A DNA stretch of 64,000 nucleotides from Chlorocebus sabaeus (GCF_047675955.1 NC_132928.1:43580889-43644888), one strand, 5' to 3'. Positions 12,061 through 25,372 are shown, numbered from the stretch's first letter. Notes: generated by a model not told the origin, from the sequence alone. Translations and numbers: made by a program.

Positions 12061-15000
12061 CTGTTCAGGAAGACGACAGAGTTATCACCACACAAGAAAA
12101 AAGCAGACACTGTGACAGAGCCAACTCTCATCAAGTTGTTGATATACATTAGAAAAACTTTTTGGTGATTTTATACTCGTGTGTTAAAAAATGCTCAGAG
12201 CTATTTTCTATCAAGTTTTTTTATGTTATAAAAATATTGAATATAGTACTATATACATATTACCATATTACAAAATATGGACATTTCTTCTATGTATAAG
12301 CACATATATGCTGAAGTCCCAACCTGATCAATTTTTATATTAGTTAAGAGAGACATGACAGAGGAAACAAATGTGGACAGAATCCTAAACCACCAAAATA
12401 TGAAACTCTTTAAGGAACAGTAGAAATTTCCTAAAATATAATGTTCCTATTGAGATTAATTACAAAAAGGAGTATTTGTTTTTATTGTATTCAAATTTTG
12501 GCTGTCTTTCTCTCTCGCAGCAGGCCTACCCATGCATAGCTTTCCCATACATAGATATCATATGGAAATGTTTTTCGTTTTTGTGACAAAAAATATTCCT
12601 CACATTTTTTACACAATTTGAATGCACTAATGACAAGTACATACATATATAGTTGTGTTACCTTTGGCAGGCCATTTAACTTCTCAAGATCTCATTTATT
12701 CTTCTGTCAAAAGGGACACTTGAGACTATCTGCCCTAATTCACAGTTTTGCTGAAAGGTTCATATACAGTAATATGTGGGAAAGTAGTCTATAAAGGGCT
12801 ATCTGCTATTATTAAACAAAGCCATGAAAATGGCAAGGAGTGTGAGAATAGTTGATAATTCAAAATTAATTGATATTTGCTTTAAGGTATATGATTTGGG
12901 AGGCTGAAAATTTCTTGTCCCAGTGGTGTTTTGCTTTGACTAAAATTAAAATTTGCTCATAGTCTCTGATCATACACCAATCAGTGGAAGACTAGTTAAC
13001 CAAAATGTTGATTCTATGATTTATGTGAGTTTTTACTTCTTTAAAATCAGCTTTAACCTAAAATAACAGAAATGTAAATGATATTGAACTCCAAGTAGTT
13101 AACACAGAGCTTTTGCAAGTATGAATTTTACAGTGCCCCCAAGTGTGATTTCTGCATTCAGATGCAATGCAATGGTCATTTTTCCTGTTATGCTTTGGAA
13201 TCAATTTCTTCGAAAACTAGACTTTAGCGCAAGTCTAATAAGATTTCATAGTGTTAATTTGAATCTTTCATAACTTGTCTGTCCCAGATAGTTAATGAAA
13301 AGCATTTGGTGTTTATTGCAAGTTGGTCTTGTTGTGTAGTTCCAAAGCTGTCTACAATCTTACTGTAAATTTCTTCATTAGTCCCAATACTATAAAATAC
13401 CATATTTTAAGAAATGTTTAAGCCTATGAATTGCCCCCAAAGAAACTTAAATATCCAGTAATGGACTAGCTATACATTTTTACTTTAGATTCTCCAAGAT
13501 TGACCCTTACTGTGAAATAGTGGCTGCCTCAAATAGCAGATGACTGAGGAAGATGATTGTGATAACATAATATAGGTTTAACATAAACAGAAGACAGAAA
13601 ACATTTATAAGACTCTACTGTGATGAAACTGCAGCCATAGATAGTGATGAAGAAGTAGGGAAATGGGTTATTAATCAGGAAACTTTCTTAAAATAACTTG
13701 GACCTTCTGATAATTTGGAAGAAACCAGCTAATGGTGTATAGTGTGGAGGGTGTGGTTTAATTCATTTTTCATAACACAGATGTTTGTGCAGGAAAGTAA
13801 AGGTAGAACAAAAGAAAGTGCTTGTCTAAAATGAAGGCTGAGAATGGGATGGTAACCTATCACCTAGTCTGTGAAAACCCTCTAGTGGGAATGACTGTTT
13901 GGAAGAAACTGAAAGACAAAATGTCAGATGTTAATTCTGTCAATAAAAGAATAGTGAACAACTTTAATGAAGAGTCAGATCAAAATTGTGGGCATAAAAA
14001 ATTACCAAAACTCAGAACAGTTTGTAGCAGATTGACAGTATTGTTTACTATACTAGCAAGAATACTGGAGTCCACATATTTAGCAATTAAACAGTATTTG
14101 ACCACATGGGACAAAATGTAGACAATTGTTAATGAATGCATTAATGTTTGGTGGTAGAAGAAATGAGCACTGTCAACAATTCTGGTAAGCTAATCACAAG
14201 GGAGAAGTTTCCATATCCCTTATATTAAGCTGCAGGTACATCAGGGTGAAAAAAGACAGAAAAGTGCTGGGAAAAAAATATGAACCTAAAAAGCAAAGGG
14301 TAAAGTTTGAGTGTCCAGAGGGACTGAGGGTCCAACTGAGTAGAGATGATATGGGAAGATGAATCCACCTAAGGTTGACCAAGAAGTACATCTGAGAAGA
14401 TAATAACAGGGCTTGGGCAAGGGTGGAAAAAGAAACAACAAAAATTGAAGATAGAAGAAGAAATGTTTAAAAAATATTTAGCAAAAAGCATAGTTAGGAG
14501 AGAGTAAGCAAAGTGTAGAACACTTTCGAGAAATGTAAGAAAATGAGGCTGGCATAGTGGTCTTTGAATTTAAACAGAATTTCTTTTTTCCCTCCCTCTT
14601 TACTTCCCTCCTCTGTGCTTTCTTTTTCCAGCTAACAAATAGTAAAACTAATTCCTGCTTGCTAATTCCCCTTGAGTAGGTCAATGACATGCAAATTGTA
14701 GATGTTCACAGAAAATTGAGTTAAACGAGTGACAGATGGTAATGTTTGCAACTTGAGTGAAAACAAGGTTTCAATTCTTAAGTTGGAAATTATACTTCAT
14801 TTTGGCAAACAAATGAAATTATAGACTTGTGAATTTAGATAGATACTGAAAGCATATATGTTAGAGCGATAGAAGGAACTTAATTTTGTCCCAACTCATA
14901 TTATCTTTTCAGTGACATACAAACATATACAATAATCAAACAGCAATTCCATGGGGACTGTGGAGCAACAGTCAATGGGATGTTGATTGTCATACAGAAC

Positions 15001-15435
15001 AGTCGACTGAGAAGCTGAAACTTTCACTTTTAAACCACTGCTTTTCCATCAGTTCGATGTGGCTATAATCTGATGGCATATTATGTGGCAATTATGTGGC
15101 AATATTTACATCCTCTTGTAAATAAACTATATTCTGGATGCCACTGAAATTTATTTCTATGTAGCATTAAATTTAGTAACACCTTCAGGGTGACCAAAAA
15201 GAGAAACTTACTATAACACAATAAATTATCAGAATGCCCACATGTAAATCCATAATTTACTTGACTCAAGTCTGTAATAATTTTAGGTGCCAAAATAAAT
15301 GTCTTAAAATTTCGAGTCATTCCGGACTTGAGATCAGATGTAGTCCACTGCACCCAGACAATCACAGGTGCTGTACACATACTTTGATCAGTAAGAGAGC
15401 CCACAGAAAGGAAATGTAATATGGCTGACATTTAC
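12061..15435 (-). other. HMCN1 intron between EGF exons 6 and 7
   Basis: A 3.4 kb intron with a probable MIR at about 12660-12815 (CCTTTGGCAGGCCATTTAAC, then TTCTTCTGTCAAAAGGG). An open frame at 13822-14121 (99 codons) has no recognisable family and is probably chance. Nothing else was assigned. Confidence 0.7.
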
Positions 15436-15786
15436 CTACACATGTGTCATGGCTTGCCTCAGAGCCTTCAGGGCAAGTTTTCCTAATAGTCCTTCTAGTC
15501 CTGGAGAGAGATGTTCTGCTGTTTCTATACTCTGAGTAGGAGCTGTAGAGATGTGAGTACTGTCTGTAATGCTGTTGAGGTTGATAGTTGTTTCTCACAG
15601 GGGAGAACCGTGCAAGGTTATAGCTACTGTACTGAGTACCGTAATTTGGCAGCCTCTCCAATCCAGCGCAAGATTTCCCGTCCCCTAATAAATGTTGTCC
15701 TGGCGGACAGATACACTTGAAGCTGCCGGGGGTGTTGGAGCACTGATGTGCACAAGGTTTAGGCACTTGTTCACACTCATTAATGT
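15436..15786 (-). CDS. HMCN1: HMCN1 exon (human exon 104): EGF-like domain 6 plus Tyr-rich linker
   Basis: The longest EGF exon, 351 bp, phase 1 to phase 1, about residues 5315-5431. The first 40 residues are an EGF module starting D-I-N-E-C with C-S-N-T-P-G-S-F-K-C-I-C. About 75 residues of low-complexity linker follow, rich in Tyr, Ser, Gln and Arg, with a basic run R-T-R-R-T-I-R-K (5410-5417) and a final T-C-P-E-G...T-C-V with two cysteines. Codon 5345 (15695-15697) is CAA, Gln; in human, Gln5345Arg in this exon was reported in a family with age-related macular degeneration, with mixed later support. The acceptor is GAGCAG| and the donor TAG|GTAAAT. Confidence 0.97.
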
Positions 15787-16569
15787 CTGCTCGTGTGCCA
15801 TGACATAAAAAAGAGAGAAAAAAAAGACACATACATACACACACAAAACACAGGAATATAGAATGAATCTGTGAAACAAACCAAAGATATTGTTACCCTC
15901 TAAAGCCAGGCATACAGTAATTTCTCCTCAACTGTTGTGAACTTTTGAGAAAGCTTTAATCATTCAGTTATGAACATAAAGACAGATTCTGTAAATTTCC
16001 CCCTAAATACTAATGCACACATTTTATTTGAACACTCACATTGGAGCAAGTGGCTCAGAAAACGAGACACATTAGTTCTGTGAATTCATACTCCTTTGAT
16101 TTTCACTTATGGCCTTAAGATCTAGGGAACTCTGTTTTCAGCCTTGTCTCCTTGATCAGTTTAAGCTAATTTGGTATACATTTTTACATGTAATTCTACG
16201 AGTAACATTAAGATTTTAAATCTTAGAAATACTACACTAAGCTTTCTCAGTTCAGCTAGGCAGAGACATCCTAAATTGTTAAAATTTGTGTCTCTTCCTC
16301 TGGGGGAAAAAAGGTACAAGAGAGTGTGGGATCACAAATGAATACAATTTTCATCAAACTTCACTTATAAAAATGTCTCAAGATAATACCTCTTAATACA
16401 ATCATACGTGTACATTTGGGAAATTTCTCTCTTGTTTTTTCTTTCTTTTGACAAATATTTCAGATGGAATTCTGACTTTTCTACTGGTTAACAATGTTGG
16501 AAGCTTTCTAATATGTCCATATATAATTTTAAAAAATGTAACTACTTTTATGTTTGTTTAAATGACTTC

Positions 16570-17440
16570 GTCTTTCTGCAAGCATCTTTGCCCACCTAAT
16601 TCTCCACATAGCAGCCAGAGAGAACTTTTCCAAATGTAAACCATATCATATTGCTTGTCTGCCCAAGACCTTTCATGTTTTCCCATCACATTCTTTATTA
16701 TGGGCTCTTTATCCTCCTTACCCTCTGCCTACCTTTGCTCTAATAGCCTGACCCCTTGGTTCTTCCTTAATTATGGTCAGTGCATTCTTTTATGAATGAC
16801 ATTGCCCTGGCTTCTCCTCAGCCTGAAATACACTTGCTCAGAGCCTCCCATCGTGGCTGCTCTTTCCTTTTTTTTTTTCTTTTTTTTGAGATAGAGTTGC
16901 TCTGTTGCCTAGGCTGGAGTGCAGTGGCATGATCTCAGCTCACTGCAATCTCTGCATCCTGGGTTCAAGGGATTCTCCTGTCTCAGCCTCCTGAGTACCT
17001 GGGACTACAGGCGTTTGCCAGCACACCCAGCTAATCTTTTTTGTATTTTAAATAGAGACAGGGTTTCACTGTGTTAGCCAGGATGGTCTAGATCTCCTGA
17101 CCTCATGATCAGCCCGCCTCGGTCTCCCAAAGTGCTGGGATTAGAGGCGTGAGTCACCATGCCTGGCCTGCTCTTTCCTTTTGTCCAGTCTCTCAGAGAG
17201 GCTGCCTGGATCACAGTGCTACCACCCCAGTCTGGGTCTCTCTTTCTCCTTATTGTTTTATTTTTCCTTAAAGTGCTTATCACTATCTGAAATTGTATAT
17301 TTTGTGATTCTTCTTTCTCTCTCTGAAAGGTAAACTCCACGAGGACAGAGACCTGGTCTGCCCTGTTCAGCAATGTATTCCCACAACCTAGAACATCATC
17401 CAACACAAAGTAGGTGCTCAATAAACATTTGTTGAATTAA
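16570..17440 (+). repeat. L2 element, 3' part, interrupted by an Alu
   Basis: The left piece (about 16570-16870) and right piece (about 17168-17440) together read as an L2 3' end. The right piece ends GTAGGTGCTCAATAAACATT followed by TGTTGAATTAATGAA, the diagnostic L2 tail. The Alu at 16871-17167 sits inside. Confidence 0.75.
16871..17167 (-). mobile_element. Full-length Alu nested in L2
   Basis: An antisense Alu from the T-rich tail through to CACCATGCCTGGC. It is flanked by the duplicated target CTGCTCTTTCCTTTT (about 16857-16870 and 17168-17182). Confidence 0.93.
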
Positions 17441-18003
17441 TGAAGGAATGGGCTTGATATCGTGTGCCAAATCAAGCCATGAACAGTAGAAACGAAAAAG
17501 ATCATATGGGAAAATGTGGTCTTAAATACATGAAAACCAGAGTTCAAAGCTAATATAGATCTTAATTCTATCAGTAGAGGGAGAAATGAAATCACATCTC
17601 TAGTTTGCATTTAATTACAAGTTTTAGAGGTAGGAATGCTGGCAAAACTACAAACTTTAAATTTTTATTTTCTGAATTAGTAATTTTGAATTAATGAACA
17701 AGCCAAGCACATTTTCCCCCAATAGATTAAAAACAAGGAAACAAGGACATAGAATCAGTTCTTACCAAGATATAAACTCACCAAACATGTAAAATTTTAA
17801 AAAGTTATTTGCTTTCTATTGCTAGGTCAACACATGGAATCTGTACTTGTAACTCTTCCTATAAATTGGAAAAGGGAATGAAAGCCAAATTCTTTAATTC
17901 GTTACCACAGTGGCATGAAAGAAAACAATATAGGAAGGTAGAATAAAATAGTAAATTTTGCTTTAAAAACTTTTAGTACATAAAAATTAATATTTTAACT
18001 CTT

Positions 18004-18353
<350 letters not shown>

Positions 18354-18631
18354 TGAGTTTAGCTCTTGTTGCCCAGACTGGAGTGCAGTGGTGCAATCTT
18401 GGCTCACTGCAACCTCCACACTGCAGGTGCAAGCAATTCTCCTGTCTCAGCCTGCTGAGTAGCTGGGATTACAAGTGCCTGCTGCCATGCCCAGCTAATT
18501 TTTGTACTTTTAGTAGAGATGGGGTTTCACCATGTTGGCCAGGCTGGTCTCGAACTCCTGACCTCAGGTGGTCCACCCATCTTGGCCTCCCAAAGTGCTG
18601 GGATTACAGGTGTGAACCACCACGCCCAGCC
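18354..18631 (-). mobile_element. Alu whose tail became the TTTC tract
   Basis: An antisense Alu from TTAGCTCTTGTTGCCCAGACT to CACCACGCCCAGC. The probable target duplication is ATTTTAACTCTT (17992-18003) and ATTCTAACTCTT (18632-18643), one mismatch, so tract and Alu form one insertion. Confidence 0.9.
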
Positions 18632-19708
18632 ATTCTAACTCTTGTTTTAAGGCAATGGTTCTGCATCCTTCCTTGTTTTATTCCCTAGCACAATGTCTGA
18701 GATCCAACTGGTGGCCAAATTGGTGAACAAATACATGTATTTCATTTTGAAAAGTCACTGTTATGGCTAATCAAGATTTTAAACTATATATAAATGATAA
18801 TATCTAAATAGAAGACTAAAATGATGCTCTGTATTGCTGTTATTAAAAAACATTTCTTTTAAAAGAGTTTCTAGTAATGGTATTAGTTTGAATATTTGCT
18901 ACATACAAAATACTATGCTAGGGATTGCATAAAGACAGAGCTACATCTTTTTGGGAGAATTTGCTATAAATAATCGTTAAGTAGACAACAAGGCAACCAA
19001 TTTGAAAAACAGCATGTAACCCAGAAGCTGGTATTGAAAAGCCCACACAATTATTTTAGTGCAATTGAATATTCTAAGGAAGACTACAGTTTGATAGATC
19101 AGTTTCTTGATTATAAATGCATTAATTTTTACCAAAAGTATGTGGTTATCTTCTTACAGATATTTTCTATTTGCCTTCATATTCAAATATGACTAAGATG
19201 AAAACAAATAGGCAAGTGGGGAGAAATGAATGAGATATTTAAGCATTAAATATGCAATAAAGTAATAATTATCCATTTGTTTAAATTGTGTGTCCCTATT
19301 TTAAAACCTCACACCTAAACTTTCATACTACATACAAGTATATGTCATGCTCAAATAAAATGTATCTATGCAAACATTTATGTCATGTGCATAGTGATAT
19401 AATCAATGAGATAATCTTGGTAATTAAGTTGTGATGGCAATTATATCAGAACCTCACTTTGGTATGTATGGTGTACAGCAAGCACACAGTAAGTGATTAT
19501 TATCACTTGAAATGTCTGTGTAAATTGAGCTCAATATGAAGTCTCCAAAGAAGTATCCAAATTGTGTTGAATGATGTAAATCAATTTATATACCTTATTA
19601 TTGTAACAAGAGACCATTTGAGGATAGAGAAAGTGGCCCTAAGCGAGTTGGTAAGGCTAGGTAACTGTATCAGTAGCTTTATTGCTCAACAAGTTCCTAT
19701 TAACTTAC

Positions 19709-19837
19709 CCATGCAGGGTCTTCCAACTCCTTGAGACCGATAACCTCTTGGGCATACACAGCGATAGCTGCCTCTTGTATTCTCACATATCTGGTTATAT
19801 CTGCACTGATGGGTCCCATCTTTACATTCATCAATAT
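19709..19837 (-). CDS. HMCN1: HMCN1 exon (human exon 103): EGF-like domain 5
   Basis: A 129-bp exon, phase 1 to phase 1, about residues 5272-5314. It starts D-I-D-E-C-K-D-G and contains C-E-N-T-R-G-S-Y-R-C-V-C, a full calcium-binding EGF consensus. It ends G-R-P-C-M. The acceptor is TCTGTAG| and the donor ATGG|GTAAGT, a near-ideal 5' splice site. Confidence 0.96.
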
Positions 19838-22185
19838 CTACAGACATGGAGGCAACAAGAAGTAACATTTCCTCTTTCAAACCCAAAGTCATTGTATCTG
19901 AAATCAGCATTCTGTAGGATTGCCAAAGGTTGCATTTCTCACCAAGTGGTTGAGATCATACCAACTTACAACTTGGAATCAGAAAACCTGGGTTCAAGTC
20001 CCAGCTCTGCCACTTATTAACTGGCTGCTTTTCCTCCTCCTGCTCCCTATTATGGAGAGAGTTTTATTCTCAGATTTCTTTTTTCTCCTCTATATCCCTT
20101 CCTCCTCTTGTCATCTTGTTTGTACAAGTGATTAGAGTTTAGACAGACTGAGAACAGTAGTGCTATATTGCTTCTGATCCACAGTCCCATGTTTCTAGCC
20201 GCTAGCTGGACATCCCCATCTCTTTGTTTTACCACTACTTCAAACCCAGCACACCCTCAGTGCCTTAACCTTACTCCCCTATTTGTGATAACAGCATGCC
20301 TGTGTTTCAAGTCCATCAAGCTTTAAATGATAAATGATGTCCTGTATTCCTGCTATTGAAAAGCATTTCTTTTAAAAGAGTTTCTAGTAATAATAGTTTG
20401 AACATTTGCTATATACAAAGATTGGGTAGTTCTATTTCCTCAATCAAAACCATGTATCTCTACATTTACATTTCCACTTAGCTAGATTTTTGCTGTAGCT
20501 TCTTAAAAAGTTTCTGCTCTTTCAACTCATCTCATGCCTAGTTAATCTTATACATAATTAGGGTCAGTATTCTGAAAAATGTTTATAGTTGCATGTAACT
20601 GTACATGATGCTCTGAGATGGCTGCTACTCTTTTTTTTTTTTTTTTTTTTTTTGAGATGGGGTATCACTCTATCACCCAGGCTGGAGTGCAGTGGCATGA
20701 TCTTAGCTTACTGCAACCTCTGCCTGCTGGGTTCAAGTGATCCTCCCACCTCAGCCCCCAGAGTAGCTGGGACTACAGGCATGCGCCACCTTGCCCAGCT
20801 AATTTTTGTATTTTTAGTAGAGACGGGGTTCCACCATGTTGGCCAGGCTGGCATCAAACTCCTGATAGAGTTGGCTGCTATTAAATGATAAGGAAAGTAT
20901 TGACCTATATCTATAGTGTGAGAGCTGAAACAAGTCTTTGAAATCTGATACTTCAACTCCCATCGCCAGTTGTTGTTTTTTTAAATTATACTAATGAACT
21001 TAACAACTATCAACAGATGGCCAATATTCCTTCATCTATATCTATCCCCCACATCTATCTATCTACTTCTATCCCCCATCATATTGTTTTGAAACAAATC
21101 GAAGACACTATAATTTTATTAATATTTTAGAATTGATTTTTTTTAAAAGAAAAACTGCTATTTTTACAACGAGAAACTTAAACTCAAATTTCTGTGTAAT
21201 CATAAGACTTGTCCAAAGGTTAGACAGCTGTCAAGAAGGAACAATGAATTTTAACACTTTATCCCTAAGTTCAGCTCTTTCTCCCTTATACAAGGCTTTC
21301 TTGCTTTCCTTTTCGTATCATCTCCATCTAGTAACATCCCAACCTATATTTAAATGTGATCATTTCCACGACCTCCTTCATAGTGACTCCTACTGGATAC
21401 AGTCACTTTCTTGGGTATTCTTGTAGAATTTTATTTGTTCCTCTTTATGGTGTTTCATTCACCTTGTATTATAGGTTTTTGCTTTTTTAGGGGGAGGGGG
21501 TATAGTAGAGGGACTAGAGTAGGCCAATTTAACCCATACATTATTGCTTTCTCCTGTGTTCTTTAGCAGGAATGAGAACGGAAATGGTATCTCTCTTTTA
21601 TTTTTGTAAATCCTATAGTTGCTAGCTCTGCTAACCAGGCTGGTACAGAATAGACATACACAGAAAAAATGTAGGGAGAAATATAATGTACCTTTGTGTC
21701 TGGTCATTGATGTAGAATAGATAAAGCATAAATTTTGGGCAAATTATTTATTTTATTTGTCTGGTCATGGATTTGATATTTAAAGAATATACAGCTCCAA
21801 AATAATTATATTTTGAATTTTAATAAATCTCTACAGACATAATTTTTCTTTCCTCCATGAAATTCTTAACATATATGCTAAATTTCATATTAGAAATTAT
21901 GTGAGATAATATTAATGCTTGTGGATATTAAACCATGTAAACCAAATGTTTAATTGATGGGAGATCAAAATGGTCATAAGTTTTCATAGTGAGCTTCCAT
22001 TTCCGGGTATAGCCATGACCCTGGGACCTGGAGCTCAATTATCCTAGAAGTTGGGAGTACTTATGGAAAAAGAAAGATTTCCTTGGTAGCTTAAATTTAC
22101 TCTAATCACTAGTTTTAAAATGAATGCCTTACTTGACTTGTTGATGGCAAACTGATCTCAGTCATGGAAACAGCCAGACACTCAC
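19838..22185 (-). other. HMCN1 intron between EGF exons 4 and 5
   Basis: A 2.35 kb intron with a short MIR core at 19965-20045 (GGGTTCAAGTCCCAGCTCTG), a truncated Alu, and a TCTATCTA/CCCC-rich patch near 21035-21085. Nothing else was assigned. Confidence 0.75.
20631..20866 (-). mobile_element. 5'-truncated Alu
   Basis: An antisense Alu with a T24-like tail, ending at ATCAAACTCCTGA. Similar flanks GAGATGGCTGCTA (about 20615) and GAGTTGGCTGCTA (20868-20880) are the likely target duplication. Confidence 0.9.
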
Positions 22186-22311
22186 CAATACAGGTTCCAT
22201 TTTCTGCCTTGGTCATTCCATTAGGACAAAGATCAATGCACTTATAGCCACCACGGGTGTTCTTACAGTGCTGATCTGGTCTGCATACATTCTGCCTACA
22301 CTCGTTCACAT
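22186..22311 (-). CDS. HMCN1: HMCN1 exon (human exon 102): EGF-like domain 4
   Basis: A 126-bp exon, phase 1 to phase 1, about residues 5230-5271. It starts D-V-N-E-C-R-Q and has C-K-N-T-R-G-G-Y-K-C-I-D-L-C, again with extra residues before cysteine five. A sequon N-G-T lies just before the sixth cysteine (E-N-G-T-C-I). The acceptor is TCATCAAG| and the donor ATTG|GTGAGT. Confidence 0.96.
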
Positions 22312-22850
22312 CTTGATGAAAGAACAAAGGTAATGTAGATTAAGAAAATTATTTATTCAACTTTTCCAGGGAAATCATACTTTTGGAGTTTAGGGATATT
22401 ATTTACATATATATTCATTGCATAATCACTGTGTAAGGTTAAAGTGCTTAAATTCAACAATGTATGTAACACACTTTAAAATAGAATAAAAATCAAAAAC
22501 AAAAACAAAATACTGTTTTACAGAGCAGGTAGCCATACCATTTTCTCTTCTTAGAAAAATAAAATTTATATACACTGTTAATTTCATTTGTATACATATA
22601 TATGTACATATATTTATATGTATAGGTATAATTAGAGGAAATGTCATGAAGAATGGGTATGTAATTAGAAAAAGAAACTCATAAAACATAGCATTTTTTG
22701 TCATTTTGGTTTTGCATGGATTGCATACATGCTGCATGCTTGATGTCCTAAATGGGAACCAGTACCAAGATACACTTTATGCATTTAGATCAGACATCAT
22801 TAAGAAGTTGTAGAGGTGTCATTCCTTTAAATTCAAAGCCCTTTTCTTAC
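22312..22850 (-). other. HMCN1 intron between EGF exons 3 and 4
   Basis: A 539-bp intron, AT-rich, with a TATACATATATATGTACATA-type alternating stretch near 22590. No gene or mobile element seen. Confidence 0.8.
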
Positions 22851-22964
22851 CCATGCATTTTCTGCCTTTGAGCTGATACCCAGGTTCACATCCACAGTGG
22901 AAACTTCCTATGGCATTGAAACAGCGCTGGTGACAGGGGCTGGATTCTTGACATTCATTAATAT
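22851..22964 (-). CDS. HMCN1: HMCN1 exon (human exon 101): EGF-like domain 3
   Basis: A 114-bp exon, phase 1 to phase 1, about residues 5192-5229; it is the shortest EGF exon. It begins D-I-N-E-C-Q-E-S-S and contains C-F-N-A-I-G-S-F-H-C-G-C, matching the calcium-binding and hydroxylation consensus. It ends R-K-C-M. The acceptor is TTTAACAG| and the donor ATGG|GTAAGA. Confidence 0.95.
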
Positions 22965-23715
22965 CTGTTAAATAAAACAATACTTTCATTATATGCTATT
23001 AGGAAACCTGAGTTAATGTATCCCAAATGCTTAACATTTTAATGATCTTGATCATTACCATGTTTAAGATCTCTAAAACCTATCCAATGTATTCACACTC
23101 ATGTGATCTGCCAAATACTTGACAGAATTAATTGCTGGAGAGGATATCTCTCTTCAGTACTCTTAAAAGTAGACAACTGCTAATGATACAGAACTGTCAA
23201 TGAAACACTCTTCTACTTTAAGTATTTTGCCATATGGCTCTCACTCCTGTTTCTAGGAAGTTCCAGTCCTGGAATGTTACTGACAGACTGGGATGCTGAA
23301 TACAGAGGAAAAAACTCCAACACTACTAAGGTCTTTTGCAATTGTCCTTTCTTCCCCTTTCTTGCTCCTTAACTTGGTGCAGGTCTTTATCACCCTGTGC
23401 CTGACTGCATTAACATCAGCATTTCTCTACATTTGCAGTCACTGCTACGTTGTACTTCCCAAACACCATCTGGGTCGTAGTGTAACAAAAACTCTGCAGG
23501 CATGAACTCCTCAAACTCTTGGGGAATTGCCTGTGGTTTGTACCTTCTTTCCTTTGCTTTCCTCCAGTCCCAGAGGAAGAAAGCCCTCTTCTCTCACTGT
23601 AGAAAAGTCCCTCTATTTGACCTTTTGAGCTGTGCAGCCCATCTTACCCTTCCTCACCAAGATGAGGACTGTGGTCCATCAATCATTCCCTCCTCCTGTG
23701 CATTTTTAAAGTCCT

Positions 23716-25372
23716 TCCAGTCTATCACTGATGGGCATTTGGGTTGGTTCTGTGTCTTTACTATTGTGAATAGTGCTTCAATAAACATACGTGTGCATGT
23801 GTCTTTATAGTAGAATGATTTATAATCCTTTGAGTATATATCCAGTAATAGGATTGGTGGGTCAAACGGTATTTCTGGTTCTAGTTCCTTGAGGAATCGC
23901 CACACTGTCTTCCACAATCATCGAACTAATTTACACTCCCACCAACAGTGTAAAAGCATTCCTATTTCTCTACCTCCTCTCCAGCATCTGTTGTTTCCTG
24001 ACTTTTTAATGATTGCCATTCTAACTTATGTAAGATGGTATCTCATTGCGGTTTTGATTTGCATTTCTCTAATGACCAGTGATGATGAGCTTTTACTCAT
24101 ATGGTTGTTGGCTGCATAAATGTCTTCTTTTGCGAAGTGTCTGTTCACATCCTTTGTGTACTTTTTGATGGGATTTTTTTTTTCTTGTAAATTTGTTTAA
24201 GTTTCTTGTAGGTTCTGGATATTAGCCCTTTGTCAGATCGATAGATAGCAAAAATTTTCTCACTCTGATAGTTTCTTTTGCTGTGCAGAAGCTCTTCAGT
24301 TTAATTAGATCCCGTTTGTCAATTTTGACTTTTGTTGCCATTGCTTTCGGTGTTTTGGTCATGAAGTCTTTGCCCATGCCTATGTCCTGAATGCTATTGC
24401 CTAGGTTTTCTTCTAGGGTTTTTATGGTTTTAGGTCTTATGTTTAAGTCGTTAACCCATCTTGAGTTAATTTTTGTATAAGGTGTAAGGAAGGGGTCCAG
24501 TTTCAATTTTCTGCATACGGCTAGCCAGTTTTCTCACCATTTATTACATAGGGAATCTTTTCCTTATTGCTTGTGTCAGGTTTGTCAAAGATCAGATGGT
24601 TGTAGATATGTGGTGGTATTTTTGAGGCCTCTTTTCTGTTCCATTGGTCTATATATCTGTTTTGGTACCAGTACCATGCTGTTTTTGTTACTGTAGCATT
24701 GCAGTATAGTTTGAAGTCAGGTAGCATGATGCCTCCAGTTTTTTTTCTTTTTGCTTAGGATTGTCTTGGCTATACGGGCTCTTTTTTGGTTCCACATAAA
24801 ATTTAAAGTAGTTTTTTCTAGTTCTGTGAAGAAAATCAGTGGTAGCTTGATGGGGATAGCACTGAATCTATAAATTACTTCGGGCAGTATGGCCATTTTC
24901 ACGATATTGATTCTTCCTATCCATAAGCATGGAACGTTTGTGTCCTCTCTAATTTCCTTGAGCAGTGGTTTGCAGTTCTCCTTGAGAGGTCCTTCACATA
25001 AAATGTGGCACATATACACCATGGAATACTATGCAGCCATTAAAAGGGTAAGTTCATGTCCTTTGCAGGGACATGGATTAAGCTGGAAACCATAATTCTC
25101 AGCAAACTAACACAGGAACAGAAAACCACACACTGTGTGTTCTCACTCCTAAGTGGGAGTTGAACAATGAGAATGCATGGACACAGGGAGGGAAGCATCA
25201 CACACCAGGGCCTGTCGAGGGGTTGGGAGGAGGTTAGGGGAGGGACAGCCTTAGGAGAAATACCTAATGTAGGTGATAGGTTGATGGGTGCAGCAAACCA
25301 CCATGGCATGTGCATGCCTATGTAACAAACCTGCACGTTCTGCACATGTATCTCAGAACTTAAGTATAAGAA
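23716..25372 (+). mobile_element. L1 insertion with 5' inversion (twin-priming structure)
   Basis: Positions 23716 to about 24999 are L1 ORF2 in reverse (minus) orientation. From about 25000 to 25372 the L1 3' end continues in plus orientation, from AAATGTGGCACATATACACC to GAACTTAAGTATAAG. The two arms are almost adjacent in L1 coordinates: the inverted arm ends at GATAGACTGGA and the direct arm starts AAAATGTGGC, so only a few bases are lost. This is the classic twin-primed form. The reading frames are broken and not functional. Confidence 0.9.

Noticed and set aside
13822..14121. A 99-codon plus-strand open frame in an HMCN1 intron
   Set aside because: No family recognised and no sign of a retrocopy (no poly-A tail or target duplication seen); most likely chance.
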